Positions 26,802 to 34,520 of a DNA stretch of 64,000 nucleotides are shown piece after piece (position 1 is the first letter of the stretch; every line of letters starts with the position of its first letter). A program made the translations under genes and the position numbers. The stretch is from positions 11,645 through 75,644 of the forward strand of contig JBKEBQ010000040.1 of the NCBI GenBank assembly GCA_047973225.1. Direction: 5' to 3'. This stretch comes from JBKEBQ01 sp047973225 (lineage in GTDB: Bacteria > Bacillota_I > Bacilli_A > Erysipelotrichales > Erysipelotrichaceae). The notes below the pieces were generated by a model, which saw only the letters and a list, made by a program, of their open reading frames with translations, did not search any database and was not told the origin of the DNA.

Positions 26802-27086
26802 ATGTTGAGTGGAAAACAAAGACGGTATTTGCGAAGTTTGGCGGTTTCTTTAAAACCTGTTGTTCGCATTGGTAAAGAAGGCTTAAATGCAAATGTAATT
26901 GCATCTTGTATGACAAGTTTAGAGGCACATGAACTGGTAAAAGTTAGTGTTTTAAAAAATTGTGAAGATCCTTTTAAAGCAATTGCTTTTGATTTGGCAG
27001 CAACAACGAACAGTGAGATTGTACAAATGATTGGAAAGGTAGTTGTCCTTTATAAACAAAGTAAAAAGAAAGTCATTTCACTATGA
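26802..27086 (+). CDS. yhbY: YhbY-type CRM-domain RNA-binding protein
   Basis: A 94-residue single CRM domain associated with pre-50S particles. LSGKQRRYLRSLA and KPVVRIGKEGLNANVIASC with the basic GxxG-like loop are diagnostic. It overlaps the nadD/yqeK start by 4 nt (ATGA). Confidence 0.93.
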   Translation: MLSGKQRRYLRSLAVSLKPVVRIGKEGLNANVIASCMTSLEAHELVKVSVLKNCEDPFKAIAFDLAATTNSEIVQMIGKVVVLYKQSKKKVISL

Positions 27087-28105
27087 AGAAAATAGCGCTT
27101 TTAGGGGGGAGTTTTGATCCTGTTCATGATGGACATGTAGAAATCGCAAAAGCGGCAAGAAAACAACTTTCTGTAGATGAGGTGTGGTTTGTCTTAAGCG
27201 CAATAACCCCTCTAAAAAAACGCCAGTTGAGCGCCTATCATCATCGTTATCAAATGTTAAAAAGAGCATTACATAAATATAAGAAATTTAAAATATGTAC
27301 GATTGAAAAAGGGAGTACGGAAGCTAATTATACAGTGGATACAATACGAAAACTAAAAAGGAAGCATCCTAAAAATAAGTTTTATTTTTTGTTTGGCGCA
27401 GATCAGGTAGCGCATTTGCATGAATGGAAAGATATCGATATACTCTCTAAACAGATTACATTATGTGTTGTAAAAAGAAATACGTATCAATTGACGAGTT
27501 CTTACAAATTACGGCCAATTGAAATGAAAGAAGTGAACATTAGTAGTAGTGAGATACGCTCTGGGGCATTAGCGCATTTGCATCCAAAGGTGAAGCAATA
27601 TATGATGGAGCATATGTTATACCCTGAAATGTTGCGAAAGTGGATGAGTGAAAAGCGCTATGAACACAGTGTGCGGGTGGCAAAGTTTGCCCAAGAAATC
27701 GCTAGAAATCAGCACCTAGACCCCTATATTGCCTATATGGGTGGGTTTTATCATGATATACATAAGGAAGATAAGATGCTTTCAAGATTACAAAGTGTAT
27801 GTGTATTAAAGCAATTAAAGCCAGCATTATTGCACCAACCAGAAACACTTTGGCATGGATATATAGGACGTTTTGTTTGTAGTCATTATTTTTTGATGCA
27901 GCATAAAAAAGTGTTAAAAGCAATTGAACACCATGTGCTAGCAGAAAGTTTTGGCGTGTATGAACAGTTATTGTTTGTTGCAGATAAACTTGAAATTGGC
28001 AGAAGCCACACTAAACAAGAACAGCGCCTACTGGCAAATAAGGATATACGCCGTTCTTTTAAGGAAGTAAAACAACAACAAATGTTATTTTATGAGAAGG
28101 AGTAA
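27083..28105 (+). CDS. nadD: NadD-YqeK fusion: NaMN adenylyltransferase + HD-domain hydrolase
   Basis: A 340-residue protein joining two enzymes that are separate in B. subtilis. Residues 1 to about 190 are NadD (GGSFDPVHDGHVEIA with the GxxxPxHxGH motif; ISSSEIR near the end), which makes NaAD from NaMN and ATP. Residues from about 192 are an HD domain (YEHSVRVAKFA, FYHDIHKED, IEHHV, ADKLEIGR) like YqeK, a symmetric Ap4A hydrolase. No stop or frameshift divides them. The same fusion is known in Mollicutes and relatives. It sits exactly where nadD-yqeK occurs, before rsfS. Confidence 0.92.
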   Translation: MKKIALLGGSFDPVHDGHVEIAKAARKQLSVDEVWFVLSAITPLKKRQLSAYHHRYQMLKRALHKYKKFKICTIEKGSTEANYTVDTIRKLKRKHPKNKFYFLFGADQVAHLHEWKDIDILSKQITLCVVKRNTYQLTSSYKLRPIEMKEVNISSSEIRSGALAHLHPKVKQYMMEHMLYPEMLRKWMSEKRYEHSVRVAKFAQEIARNQHLDPYIAYMGGFYHDIHKEDKMLSRLQSVCVLKQLKPALLHQPETLWHGYIGRFVCSHYFLMQHKKVLKAIEHHVLAESFGVYEQLLFVADKLEIGRSHTKQEQRLLANKDIRRSFKEVKQQQMLFYEKE

Positions 28106-28106
28106 T

Positions 28107-28451
28107 ATGGAAGAAAAATTAAAAATTATAGTGGATGCAATTCAAAGCACAAACGGGTATGATATCATAATATATGATTTTACAAGTATCAACCCCTTCA
28201 TCGACCGCGTGGTTTTATGCGATGGAGATAATCAACGACAAGTGTATGCTTTAGCAAATAATATTCGAGATGCTTTAAAAACAAGAGGCTATGATGTAAA
28301 ACATTTTGAAGGCAATAAAGAATCCAAATGGATTTTATTGGATGTTGATGACATCATTGTACATGTTTTTTTAGATGAGGAACGCCATTTTTATGCACTA
28401 GAAAAATTGTATGCAGATCTAGCAAGATTGGAACAACACTATGATTTATGA
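28107..28451 (+). CDS. rsfS: ribosomal silencing factor RsfS
   Basis: A 114-residue RsfS (YbeB/Iojap), which binds uL14 and blocks subunit joining when nutrients are low. DIIIYDFTSINPFIDRVVLCDGDNQRQVYALANNI and HFEGNKESKWILLDVDDIIVHVF are family blocks. AAGGAG at 28096-28101 supports ATG 28107 over the in-frame start at 28092. Confidence 0.94.
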   Translation: MEEKLKIIVDAIQSTNGYDIIIYDFTSINPFIDRVVLCDGDNQRQVYALANNIRDALKTRGYDVKHFEGNKESKWILLDVDDIIVHVFLDEERHFYALEKLYADLARLEQHYDL

Positions 28452-29139
28452 TCAACTTTCATCCATGTATGATGCTTTGGTGAAAGACGATGAAGCAACA
28501 CAGGCATACGTTGATTTTGTTGAGCGCTATCGCATTGGATCTAGTTTTTTGGAGTTGGCATGTGGCAGTGGGGAGTTGAGCATTGCCTTGGCAAAATTGG
28601 GTTATGTAGTGGATGCCAGTGATATTAGTGAAGCGATGTTACACCAAGCCGCACAAAAACAAGGGAGTGAGCTACTTAACTTTTTTACACTAGACATGCG
28701 TAATGTTCCTAGCGACAAAGCATATGATCATATGCTTTGTTTTTGTGATAGTATGAATTATTTAGAGCCTGAAGAATTGCTGCTGATGTTTCAATCTGTC
28801 TATCACGCCCTACATGAAAAAGGTGTCTTCATGTTTGATATGCACAGCAGAGATCGTCTTGATGAATTTAGCGAAGAGTTTTATGAAGCGGGCGTCATTG
28901 AGAATCAAGAATACACATGGAGTATCTATAGTGATGAGAATCGATTGTATCATAATTTTGTGTTTTATGATGCGTACGCAAATGCGACCTATGAGCAACA
29001 TATGCAATATGTGTTTGCACATGAAGCCATCCAAAAGTTATTACAGGAAGTCGGGTTTGAAGTGGAAGTATATACAGATTTTACAAAACAAGGGATTCAT
29101 CCAGGTGAAAAATATTTTTATGTAGCAAGGAAGGTGTAA
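28441..29139 (+). CDS. class I SAM-dependent methyltransferase
   Basis: A 232-residue methyltransferase. FLELACGSGELSIALAKLGY is motif I, with DASDISEAML as the following acidic strand. It resembles YqeM, which follows rsfS in B. subtilis in the same position. Target unknown. Overlaps rsfS by 11 nt. Confidence 0.88.
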   Translation: MIYDQLSSMYDALVKDDEATQAYVDFVERYRIGSSFLELACGSGELSIALAKLGYVVDASDISEAMLHQAAQKQGSELLNFFTLDMRNVPSDKAYDHMLCFCDSMNYLEPEELLLMFQSVYHALHEKGVFMFDMHSRDRLDEFSEEFYEAGVIENQEYTWSIYSDENRLYHNFVFYDAYANATYEQHMQYVFAHEAIQKLLQEVGFEVEVYTDFTKQGIHPGEKYFYVARKV

Positions 29140-29140
29140 A

Positions 29141-29821
29141 ATGATTGGAATTATCGGGGCAATGCAAATGGAAGTGGATGCGATTAAGGCATATATGAAA
29201 TATGCGAAAGAGCGTACATGTTGTGGCATACATTTTACAACGGGGAAAATTGATAATAAAGAAATTGTGTTGACACGCAGTGGTGTTGGTAAGGTATGTG
29301 CGAGTATGACGACAGCTATACTTTTAGAACAGTTTGAGATCACTACCATCATCAATGTGGGAACAGCAGGGGGATTGTTAAAAGAGCAAAAGGTATTGGA
29401 TGTTGTCATTGCTCAAAAATGTATTCAACATGACTATGACACATCCATTTTGGATGGGGAAGCTGGAAAAGGAGTCCAAAGCGTTTGTGATGAACAATTG
29501 TTGGCGTTATGCAAGCAGATTTTTGTTGGAGAAACACCAACCATTTGGTATGGAGATATTGCAAGTGGCGATCAATTTATCGCAAAACAAAACAAACTTG
29601 AACAAATCAAAAAAACGTTTCCAAGTGTGATTGCTTGTGAAATGGAAGCGGCAGCGATTTGTTTTGTATGCAACCAATATAGAGTTCCCGCCATCTTGAT
29701 TCGTTCTTTATCGGATAATGTATATCATCCCCATAGTGATTTTGATTTTCAAAGTTATGCAGTTGATGCCAGTCGACAAAGTGCAAAATTTTGTGTTGAA
29801 CTTATTGTACATTTACAGTAA
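29141..29821 (+). CDS. mtnN: 5'-methylthioadenosine/S-adenosylhomocysteine nucleosidase
   Basis: A 226-residue MTAN/Pfs. It starts MIGIIGAMQMEVDAI, contains GVGKVCASMTTAI and INVGTAGGL, and keeps the CEMEAAAICFVC block with the catalytic Glu and the SDN motif (Asp acid). It recycles SAH made by methyltransferases such as its neighbour, and yields the ribose of the AI-2 precursor. Two nt after the methyltransferase gene. Confidence 0.95.
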   Translation: MIGIIGAMQMEVDAIKAYMKYAKERTCCGIHFTTGKIDNKEIVLTRSGVGKVCASMTTAILLEQFEITTIINVGTAGGLLKEQKVLDVVIAQKCIQHDYDTSILDGEAGKGVQSVCDEQLLALCKQIFVGETPTIWYGDIASGDQFIAKQNKLEQIKKTFPSVIACEMEAAAICFVCNQYRVPAILIRSLSDNVYHPHSDFDFQSYAVDASRQSAKFCVELIVHLQ

Positions 29822-29830
29822 GCTAAGACT

Positions 29831-30298
29831 ATGAAAGATACAATGAAAGCCAAAGTACTTGTTACCACCATCCTATGCATATGTCTTGTGTTCATTCTTT
29901 ATGGAATTGCGAGTGTGTTTGTGGTGGGGGTTGCTGAAAAAAATCGCCATGATGAAGCGAATATGATTGCCCAAATCCAAGAAAAAGAAAATAATGCGTG
30001 TGAACTTGTAGAGCGCGATGTTTATCAATATGTTACGTATACCTGCACTACTAAAACACAATATATCGTTTACGATGTTGAGGGGACACGTTTGGCATTT
30101 AGAGATAAGAAAGATGTTGCCTTTGAAGAGGTGGAAAGCCTCATTAAGAAGAACTATCCATTGTTTAAGGATGAGAATATTCATCTTGTTTATGGTGATG
30201 ATGGACTCATGTATGCACTAAAGAAGGCGGATGATTTCATTTTAATTGATTTTGAAAATTTGGATATTATCCACGGCAGTAAAGGGGAACCTGAATGA
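29831..30298 (+). CDS. YpmB-like membrane-anchored protein (DUF5590/PepSY-like)
   Basis: A 155-residue protein with one N-terminal TM (about 8-30) and an extracytoplasmic domain. Sequence similarity to YpmB is weak by eye; the call rests mainly on context, since ypmB precedes dnaD-nth in B. subtilis and this gene precedes dnaD and nth here. Function unknown. It overlaps dnaD by 4 nt. The ribosome site before 29831 (GTAAGCTAAG) is poor. Confidence 0.55.
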   Translation: MKDTMKAKVLVTTILCICLVFILYGIASVFVVGVAEKNRHDEANMIAQIQEKENNACELVERDVYQYVTYTCTTKTQYIVYDVEGTRLAFRDKKDVAFEEVESLIKKNYPLFKDENIHLVYGDDGLMYALKKADDFILIDFENLDIIHGSKGEPE

Positions 30299-30843
30299 AA
30301 AAATTATATGAAAAAAGTTATTTTGATCATCGCAAGTATCTATTAGAAGAGTTTGAAAATTTTGATTTACGTAATGAGGAGTTTTTGGCGGTGATGCTTA
30401 TTGATTATTATAATGAAGTTCGGATTCCTGTTGATATTCCTATGTTGTCAAAAAAAATGAAGATGGATTGTGAAGCGGTGGATTTTATATTGAATACTTT
30501 AGTTGCGAAGGGGTATTTAGAGATTTCTTTTGTTGAAAAGCAAGTTGTATATTCTTTGGCGGGCTTGTTTTGTTTGAATGCTGAGCATGAAGTGGTACAT
30601 AGGGATGCTTATCAATCTTTATTTGATGTCTATGAAGATGGTTTTGGGCGTTCTTTAAGCCCCAATGAGTATATGCAGTTAAAAGATTGGATGAGTGAAT
30701 ATGAGGTCGATTTGATTCACTATGCTTTAAAAGAAGCGATTGTTTATGAGAAAAAAACGTTTGCCTATATAGAAGCGATTTTAAAAGCATGGAAAACAAA
30801 AAACTTTAGTGCAAAAGCGTATCGCAAAGGAGAACGTTTATGA
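30295..30843 (+). CDS. dnaD: DnaD-like replication initiation protein
   Basis: A 182-residue DnaD-type protein with an N-terminal winged helix (about 1-95) and a C-terminal DnaB_2/DnaD domain (about 110-170) ending in YIEAILKAWKTKNF, the YxxxIxxxW motif. It helps load the replicative helicase during primosome assembly. Followed by nth with 4-nt overlap, as in B. subtilis. Confidence 0.9.
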   Translation: MKKLYEKSYFDHRKYLLEEFENFDLRNEEFLAVMLIDYYNEVRIPVDIPMLSKKMKMDCEAVDFILNTLVAKGYLEISFVEKQVVYSLAGLFCLNAEHEVVHRDAYQSLFDVYEDGFGRSLSPNEYMQLKDWMSEYEVDLIHYALKEAIVYEKKTFAYIEAILKAWKTKNFSAKAYRKGERL

Positions 30844-31499
30844 TCGATTCTACGTTGTTTTTAGATACGTTGGAAAGGATGTTTCCAAATGCGCATTGTG
30901 AACTATACCATCGCAATGCCTTTGAGCTTATGATTGCGGTATCACTAAGTGCACAAACGAGCGATGAGGCTGTAAATAGAGTAACACCGGACTTATTTGA
31001 ACATTTCCCTAGTGCAAGTGCTTTGGCTTATGCTGATATAAAAGAGATTGAGAATACGATAAAAACAATTGGTCTATATCGAAATAAAGCAAAGAATATA
31101 AAAGAGGCATCGTTGATGTTAGAGGAGAAATATCATGGAAAAATGCCGCATACAATGAAGGCATTGACCAGTTTTCCAGGCGTTGGTAGAAAAACGGCGA
31201 ATGTTATTCGTTCTGTCTGGTTCGACATTCCGGCTTTGGCAGTAGATACCCATGTAGAAAGAATATCTAAACGATTAGGATTCGCGAAGTTTGCAGATTC
31301 GACAGAAATTGTGGAAGCGAAGTTGAAGCGAAAATTGAATCGCAATCGTTGGAACCACGCGCACCACTTGATCATTTTTTTTGGACGCTATTTCTGTACA
31401 GCAAGAAATCCTCAGTGTGGGCAATGTCCATTTTTAAATCAGTGTAAAAATAGAAAATTTGAAGTGTATAAAGAAAAACAAAAACGTAAAAACAAATAA
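30840..31499 (+). CDS. nth: endonuclease III
   Basis: A 219-residue DNA glycosylase/AP lyase for oxidised pyrimidines. LTSFPGVGRKTANVI is the helix-hairpin-helix with the catalytic Lys, VDTHVERISKRLG carries the catalytic Asp, and C-X6-C-X2-C-X5-C near the C-terminus binds a 4Fe-4S cluster. Ends the cluster; terminator at 31516. Confidence 0.95.
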   Translation: MIDSTLFLDTLERMFPNAHCELYHRNAFELMIAVSLSAQTSDEAVNRVTPDLFEHFPSASALAYADIKEIENTIKTIGLYRNKAKNIKEASLMLEEKYHGKMPHTMKALTSFPGVGRKTANVIRSVWFDIPALAVDTHVERISKRLGFAKFADSTEIVEAKLKRKLNRNRWNHAHHLIIFFGRYFCTARNPQCGQCPFLNQCKNRKFEVYKEKQKRKNK

Positions 31500-31515
31500 T
31501 GTGTTGCAGGGCGAG

Positions 31516-31537
31516 AAGGGTGTTTCACCCTTTTTTT
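31516..31537 (+). terminator. intrinsic terminator after nth
   Basis: AAGGGTG (31516-31522), TTT loop, CACCCTT then Ts. Confidence 0.88.
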
Positions 31538-31550
31538 ACAAAAAAAAAGG

Positions 31551-31564
31551 TGAAAACGCTTGCA
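31551..31564 (+). promoter_or_regulatory. cre site (CcpA binding) at the PTS promoter
   Basis: TGAAAACGCTTGCA fits the catabolite-responsive element consensus TGNAANCGNWNNCW. It overlaps the -35 hexamer, a position expected to give repression when preferred sugars are present. Confidence 0.75.
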
Positions 31565-31587
31565 TCGTGTGAAATTTGTGGTATATT
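31560..31587 (+). promoter_or_regulatory. promoter of the PTS operon
   Basis: TTGCAT (31560-31565), 16 nt, TATATT (31582-31587), with TGG before the -10. Confidence 0.7.
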
Positions 31588-31601
31588 GATATTGTAATTG
31601 A

Positions 31602-31613
31602 TGGTATATACCA
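31602..31613 (+). promoter_or_regulatory. palindromic operator, GntR/HutC type
   Basis: TGGTATATACCA is a perfect 12-bp palindrome with the GTxTAxAC core typical of HutC-subfamily operators. It lies between the promoter and the first gene. The HutC-type regulator encoded at the end of the locus (35676) is the obvious candidate binder; this is inference. Confidence 0.65.
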
Positions 31614-31629
31614 CGAAAGGAGAGAAATG

Positions 31630-31932
31630 ATGGCAAATATATTGCTTGTATGCTCAGCTGGAATGTCGACGAGTGCACTTGTTCGAAAGATGGAAGAAGC
31701 AGCGAGCGAGAAAGGAATAGAAGCTACTATTTGGGCGGTTGGAGATTCTCAATCAGAAGCAGAATTACCAAAAGCCGATATTGTTTGTCTAGGACCACAA
31801 GTTCGTTTTCTTGAAGCTAAAATGAAAGAGCGAGTAAACAACGAAAAGCCTGTAATGGTCATCAACATGGCAGATTATGGAATGATGAATGGGGCAAAGG
31901 TTTTAGAGCAAGCATTAGCATTACTAAAATAG
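31630..31932 (+). CDS. PTS lactose/cellobiose-type EIIB component
   Basis: A 100-residue EIIB of the lactose/cellobiose family. The phosphocysteine loop LLVCSAGMSTSALVRKM (Cys about residue 8) is intact. It passes phosphate from EIIA to the sugar entering through EIIC. The frame extends upstream to 31576, but that covers the operator. AAAGGAG at 31616-31622 fits ATG 31630 (or 31627). First gene of the operon. Confidence 0.93.
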   Translation: MANILLVCSAGMSTSALVRKMEEAASEKGIEATIWAVGDSQSEAELPKADIVCLGPQVRFLEAKMKERVNNEKPVMVINMADYGMMNGAKVLEQALALLK

Positions 31933-31956
31933 AAATTACAAAAAAAAGGAGATTAT

Positions 31957-33270
31957 ATGACAGTATTCACAAATTGGATGGAACAACATTTTGTTCCTGT
32001 AGCAGCCAAAATTGGTTCACAAAAGCATTTAGTTGCAATCCGTGATGCCTTTATTTCAATTATGCCAGTTACTATGGCAGGGGCAGTTGCTACATTATTA
32101 AACGTATTTTTTAGAGACTTACCAAATACTTGGTGGGGTGAAGGTAATAGTTTTGTTTCAAATGAAATTGTTAGTAATATCATTGGAATTAATGGTAAAG
32201 TATGGACAGGATCAATTGCAATTATCTCAATTGCCTTTGTATTTGCATTGGGTTACTATGTTGCAAAAGCATATAAAGCACCTGAATTATCAGGTGGAGT
32301 TATCGCATTATCAGCATTTATCGCAGTTACACCAGACACTATCGTAATTAGTGAAGAAGTTGCAGCTTGGGGAATTAGCTATGGTCTTACAGGTGCTGCT
32401 GGCCTATTTACTGCTTTGATTATTGGATTGCTTGCATCAATGATTTATGTTACATTGTTTAAAGCAAACATTACGATTAAATTACCAGATTCAGTACCAC
32501 CAGCAGTATCAAAAGCATTTACAGCAATCCTACCTGGACTGTTTGCTATCTTTGCATGTGGAATATTAGCACAACTTGTGAGTGTATTTACGGGCACATC
32601 AATCAATGCGCTTGTTCTTGAAAACATTCAAAAGCCTTTCCTTGCAATGTCACAAGGATTTGGAGCGGTCATTATTGTAGTGATTGCAGTACAATTATTT
32701 TGGTTCTTTGGAATTCATGGAACCAATGTATTGGCACCACTTTTAGAGGGTGTTTATACAACATCATTAAACGCAAACAACACTGCATATGTTGCAGGAA
32801 AAGCTTTGGATAAACTTCCTTATATATGGACACGTGGTTCATTCGATGCTTATGTATGGATGGGAGGTGCAGGAGTTACACTTGCATTGATCGTTGCTAT
32901 CTTTATTTTCTCAAAACGTGAAGAATCTAGAGCAGTTGCCAAATTGAGTGTTGCTATGGGTGCTTTCAACATTAATGAGCCAGTTACATTTGGTTTACCA
33001 ATTGTATTAAACCCAATTTATTTCATTCCTTGGATTCTGATTCCGGTAGTGTTAACGATTACTGCATATGCAGTAACAGCATTGGGCATTATACCACCAA
33101 CGTTTATCACAGTACCTTGGGTAATGCCACCAGTAATTTATGCATTCCTAGCAACTGGAGGTAATATTCTTGCCGCTGTGGTTGCACTTATTAACTTCAT
33201 TATTGCAGTTTTTCTTTGGGGCGTATTTGTGATTATCGCAAATAAAGTGGAATTAAAAGACGCTGAGTAA
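31957..33270 (+). CDS. PTS lactose/cellobiose-type EIIC permease
   Basis: A 437-residue membrane permease with about ten TM segments. FWFFGIHGTNVLAPLL and FNINEPVTFGLPIVLNP are the family's substrate-site blocks (His and Glu). Sequence similarity places it in the cellobiose/chitobiose/lichenan group; the true substrate is not readable. AAAGGAG precedes the ATG. Because the operon also encodes MupG, an amino-sugar disaccharide is a reasonable guess. Confidence 0.93.
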   Translation: MTVFTNWMEQHFVPVAAKIGSQKHLVAIRDAFISIMPVTMAGAVATLLNVFFRDLPNTWWGEGNSFVSNEIVSNIIGINGKVWTGSIAIISIAFVFALGYYVAKAYKAPELSGGVIALSAFIAVTPDTIVISEEVAAWGISYGLTGAAGLFTALIIGLLASMIYVTLFKANITIKLPDSVPPAVSKAFTAILPGLFAIFACGILAQLVSVFTGTSINALVLENIQKPFLAMSQGFGAVIIVVIAVQLFWFFGIHGTNVLAPLLEGVYTTSLNANNTAYVAGKALDKLPYIWTRGSFDAYVWMGGAGVTLALIVAIFIFSKREESRAVAKLSVAMGAFNINEPVTFGLPIVLNPIYFIPWILIPVVLTITAYAVTALGIIPPTFITVPWVMPPVIYAFLATGGNILAAVVALINFIIAVFLWGVFVIIANKVELKDAE

Positions 33271-33277
33271 TATAATA

Positions 33278-33307
33278 AATAGGAGGAGCAATAACTCCTC
33301 CTATTTT
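33278..33307 (+). promoter_or_regulatory. intercistronic hairpin between EIIC and EIIA
   Basis: AATAGGAGGAG (33278-33288) and CTCCTCCTATT (33295-33305) form a perfect 11-bp stem with a 6-nt loop and only a short T-run. The 3' arm is complementary to Shine-Dalgarno sequences. It may act as a partial terminator or mRNA stabiliser, or compete with the EIIA ribosome site. Confidence 0.7.
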
Positions 33308-33327
33308 ATCAGTAAAGGAGAACTATA

Positions 33328-33636
33328 ATGGAAGGTTTAGAATTAATTTGTTTTCAAATCATCTCCAATGTTGGAGGTGCGAGAAGTTGTTTCATCGAAG
33401 CTATTCAATACGCCAAAACAGGTGATTACGAAAAAGCGCAAGAAGCAATTTGTGAAGGTGAAAAACTATTCACCGAAGGGCATCATGCGCATGCGAAACT
33501 CATTCAAAATGAGGCGAATGAAACAATGGGGTCGATTACATTGTTGCTTATACATGCAGAGGATCAACTTATGAGTGCTGAAGCATTTAAGATTTTAGCA
33601 ACTGAGTTTATTGATGTTTATAAAAAAATCGGCTAG
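33328..33636 (+). CDS. PTS lactose/cellobiose-type EIIA component
   Basis: A 102-residue helical EIIA. ISNVGGARSCFIEAI is the N-terminal signature and HHAHAKLIQNEAN contains the phosphorylated His; the later LLIHAEDQLMSAE block is conserved. It receives phosphate from HPr and trimers feed EIIB. AAAGGAG site upstream. Confidence 0.94.
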   Translation: MEGLELICFQIISNVGGARSCFIEAIQYAKTGDYEKAQEAICEGEKLFTEGHHAHAKLIQNEANETMGSITLLLIHAEDQLMSAEAFKILATEFIDVYKKIG

Positions 33637-33655
33637 GATTAGAGGTGGTAAAATG

Positions 33656-33868
33656 ATGATTATATCTTGTCCAATGAAGCAAGAATTTGTTATTGAAACA
33701 GTGGAAAGCATTGAAAGATATACATATAAATTCGAAGGAAAAACAGGATTTGATTTAAAATTTTCAGTGAATACTGAGGATATTGCTGACGCAATTGCTG
33801 TGGCAAAAGCTGCCATTAAGGCAACGGATATAGGCTCAATATTGTATATTCAAATCAAAGCAGGATAG
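33656..33868 (+). CDS. small protein of unknown function in the PTS operon
   Basis: A 70-residue soluble protein I do not recognise. It has a predicted beta-alpha-beta pattern (EFVIETVESIERYTYKFEGK; DIADAIAVAKAAIKATDIGSILYIQI). AGAGGTGG at 33641-33648 fits ATG 33656; the frame's earlier start at 33611 lies inside the EIIA gene. Its place between EIIA and DUF3284 suggests an accessory role in sugar uptake or sensing, but that is inference only. Confidence 0.6.
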   Translation: MIISCPMKQEFVIETVESIERYTYKFEGKTGFDLKFSVNTEDIADAIAVAKAAIKATDIGSILYIQIKAG

Positions 33869-33883
33869 ATATAGGAGCGTAAT

Positions 33884-34039
33884 ATGAAAGAATGGTCACT
33901 ATGTATGGCAAGTATAGGATTGCTTATCATAATGTTGTCATCGTATTTCAAAATGGGATTTTTTGGAATACTCAGTGGTATCGTGATAGCAGTATTTGGT
34001 TTTGTCTGTGTTTTAAAAGATAAAGAAGGGAAGTCTTAA
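33884..34039 (+). CDS. 51-residue two-TM membrane protein
   Basis: A short ORF with a good ATAGGAG site and ATG at 33884. It encodes two hydrophobic helices (about 5-23 and 26-44) and a basic end (KDKEGKS). Its TAA overlaps the next start codon (TAATG), so it is embedded in the operon and probably translated. No family recognised. It could be a small partner of the EIIC permease. Confidence 0.6.
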   Translation: MKEWSLCMASIGLLIIMLSSYFKMGFFGILSGIVIAVFGFVCVLKDKEGKS

Positions 34040-34476
34040 TGATGGAAGTTATGCGTATTATAAAAGGTTCAAAAGAAAAAACTTTTGCTATCATTTTGCA
34101 GTTGGTTGTTGATGATGTTAATAGAGCCACAAAAGCTAAAATGAAGCCTGAAGAATTAAAGGAAGGTTACGCTTATACCAAAAAGTTAAAACCAAGAATT
34201 GGGAAAGAAGCAAATATTAGAGTTACAATTGAAAAACTTCATGAACCTGTAGAATATGAGGCAACTTTTTTAAATTCACAAGGATTGAATACTTTATCCT
34301 ATACGTTAGAAGATCATGATGATACACATTTTAAACTTGTGTATCGCGAGGCTTTTATTAGCGATAAAAAAAGTAGTAATATGAATTTTAGTTTGGTTTC
34401 ATTCTTATATAAGCGTTCAACCAAAAAACGAGTAAATTTATTACTAGATAGATTAGAAGAATTGGTACAAGAGTGA
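34039..34476 (+). CDS. DUF3284 family protein
   Basis: A 145-residue protein matching DUF3284 by overall pattern (VDDVNRATKAKM, NIRVTIEKLHEP, ...NMNFSLVSFLYKRSTKKRVNLLLDRLE). The fold is SRPBCC-like by appearance. DUF3284 genes commonly travel with lactose/cellobiose PTS operons. Function unknown. Start codon overlaps the preceding stop. Confidence 0.75.
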   Translation: MMEVMRIIKGSKEKTFAIILQLVVDDVNRATKAKMKPEELKEGYAYTKKLKPRIGKEANIRVTIEKLHEPVEYEATFLNSQGLNTLSYTLEDHDDTHFKLVYREAFISDKKSSNMNFSLVSFLYKRSTKKRVNLLLDRLEELVQE

Positions 34477-34503
34477 GAATGATACATTCATTCTCATTTT
34501 TTT
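34474..34503 (+). terminator. terminator between DUF3284 and mupG
   Basis: TGAGAATGA (34474-34482), loop TACAT, TCATTCTCA (34488-34496), then seven Ts. It overlaps the DUF3284 stop codon. The mupG ribosome site begins right after the T-run and no new promoter is visible, so readthrough must feed mupG. Confidence 0.8.
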
Positions 34504-34520
34504 AAAAGGAGAAAATTGCG

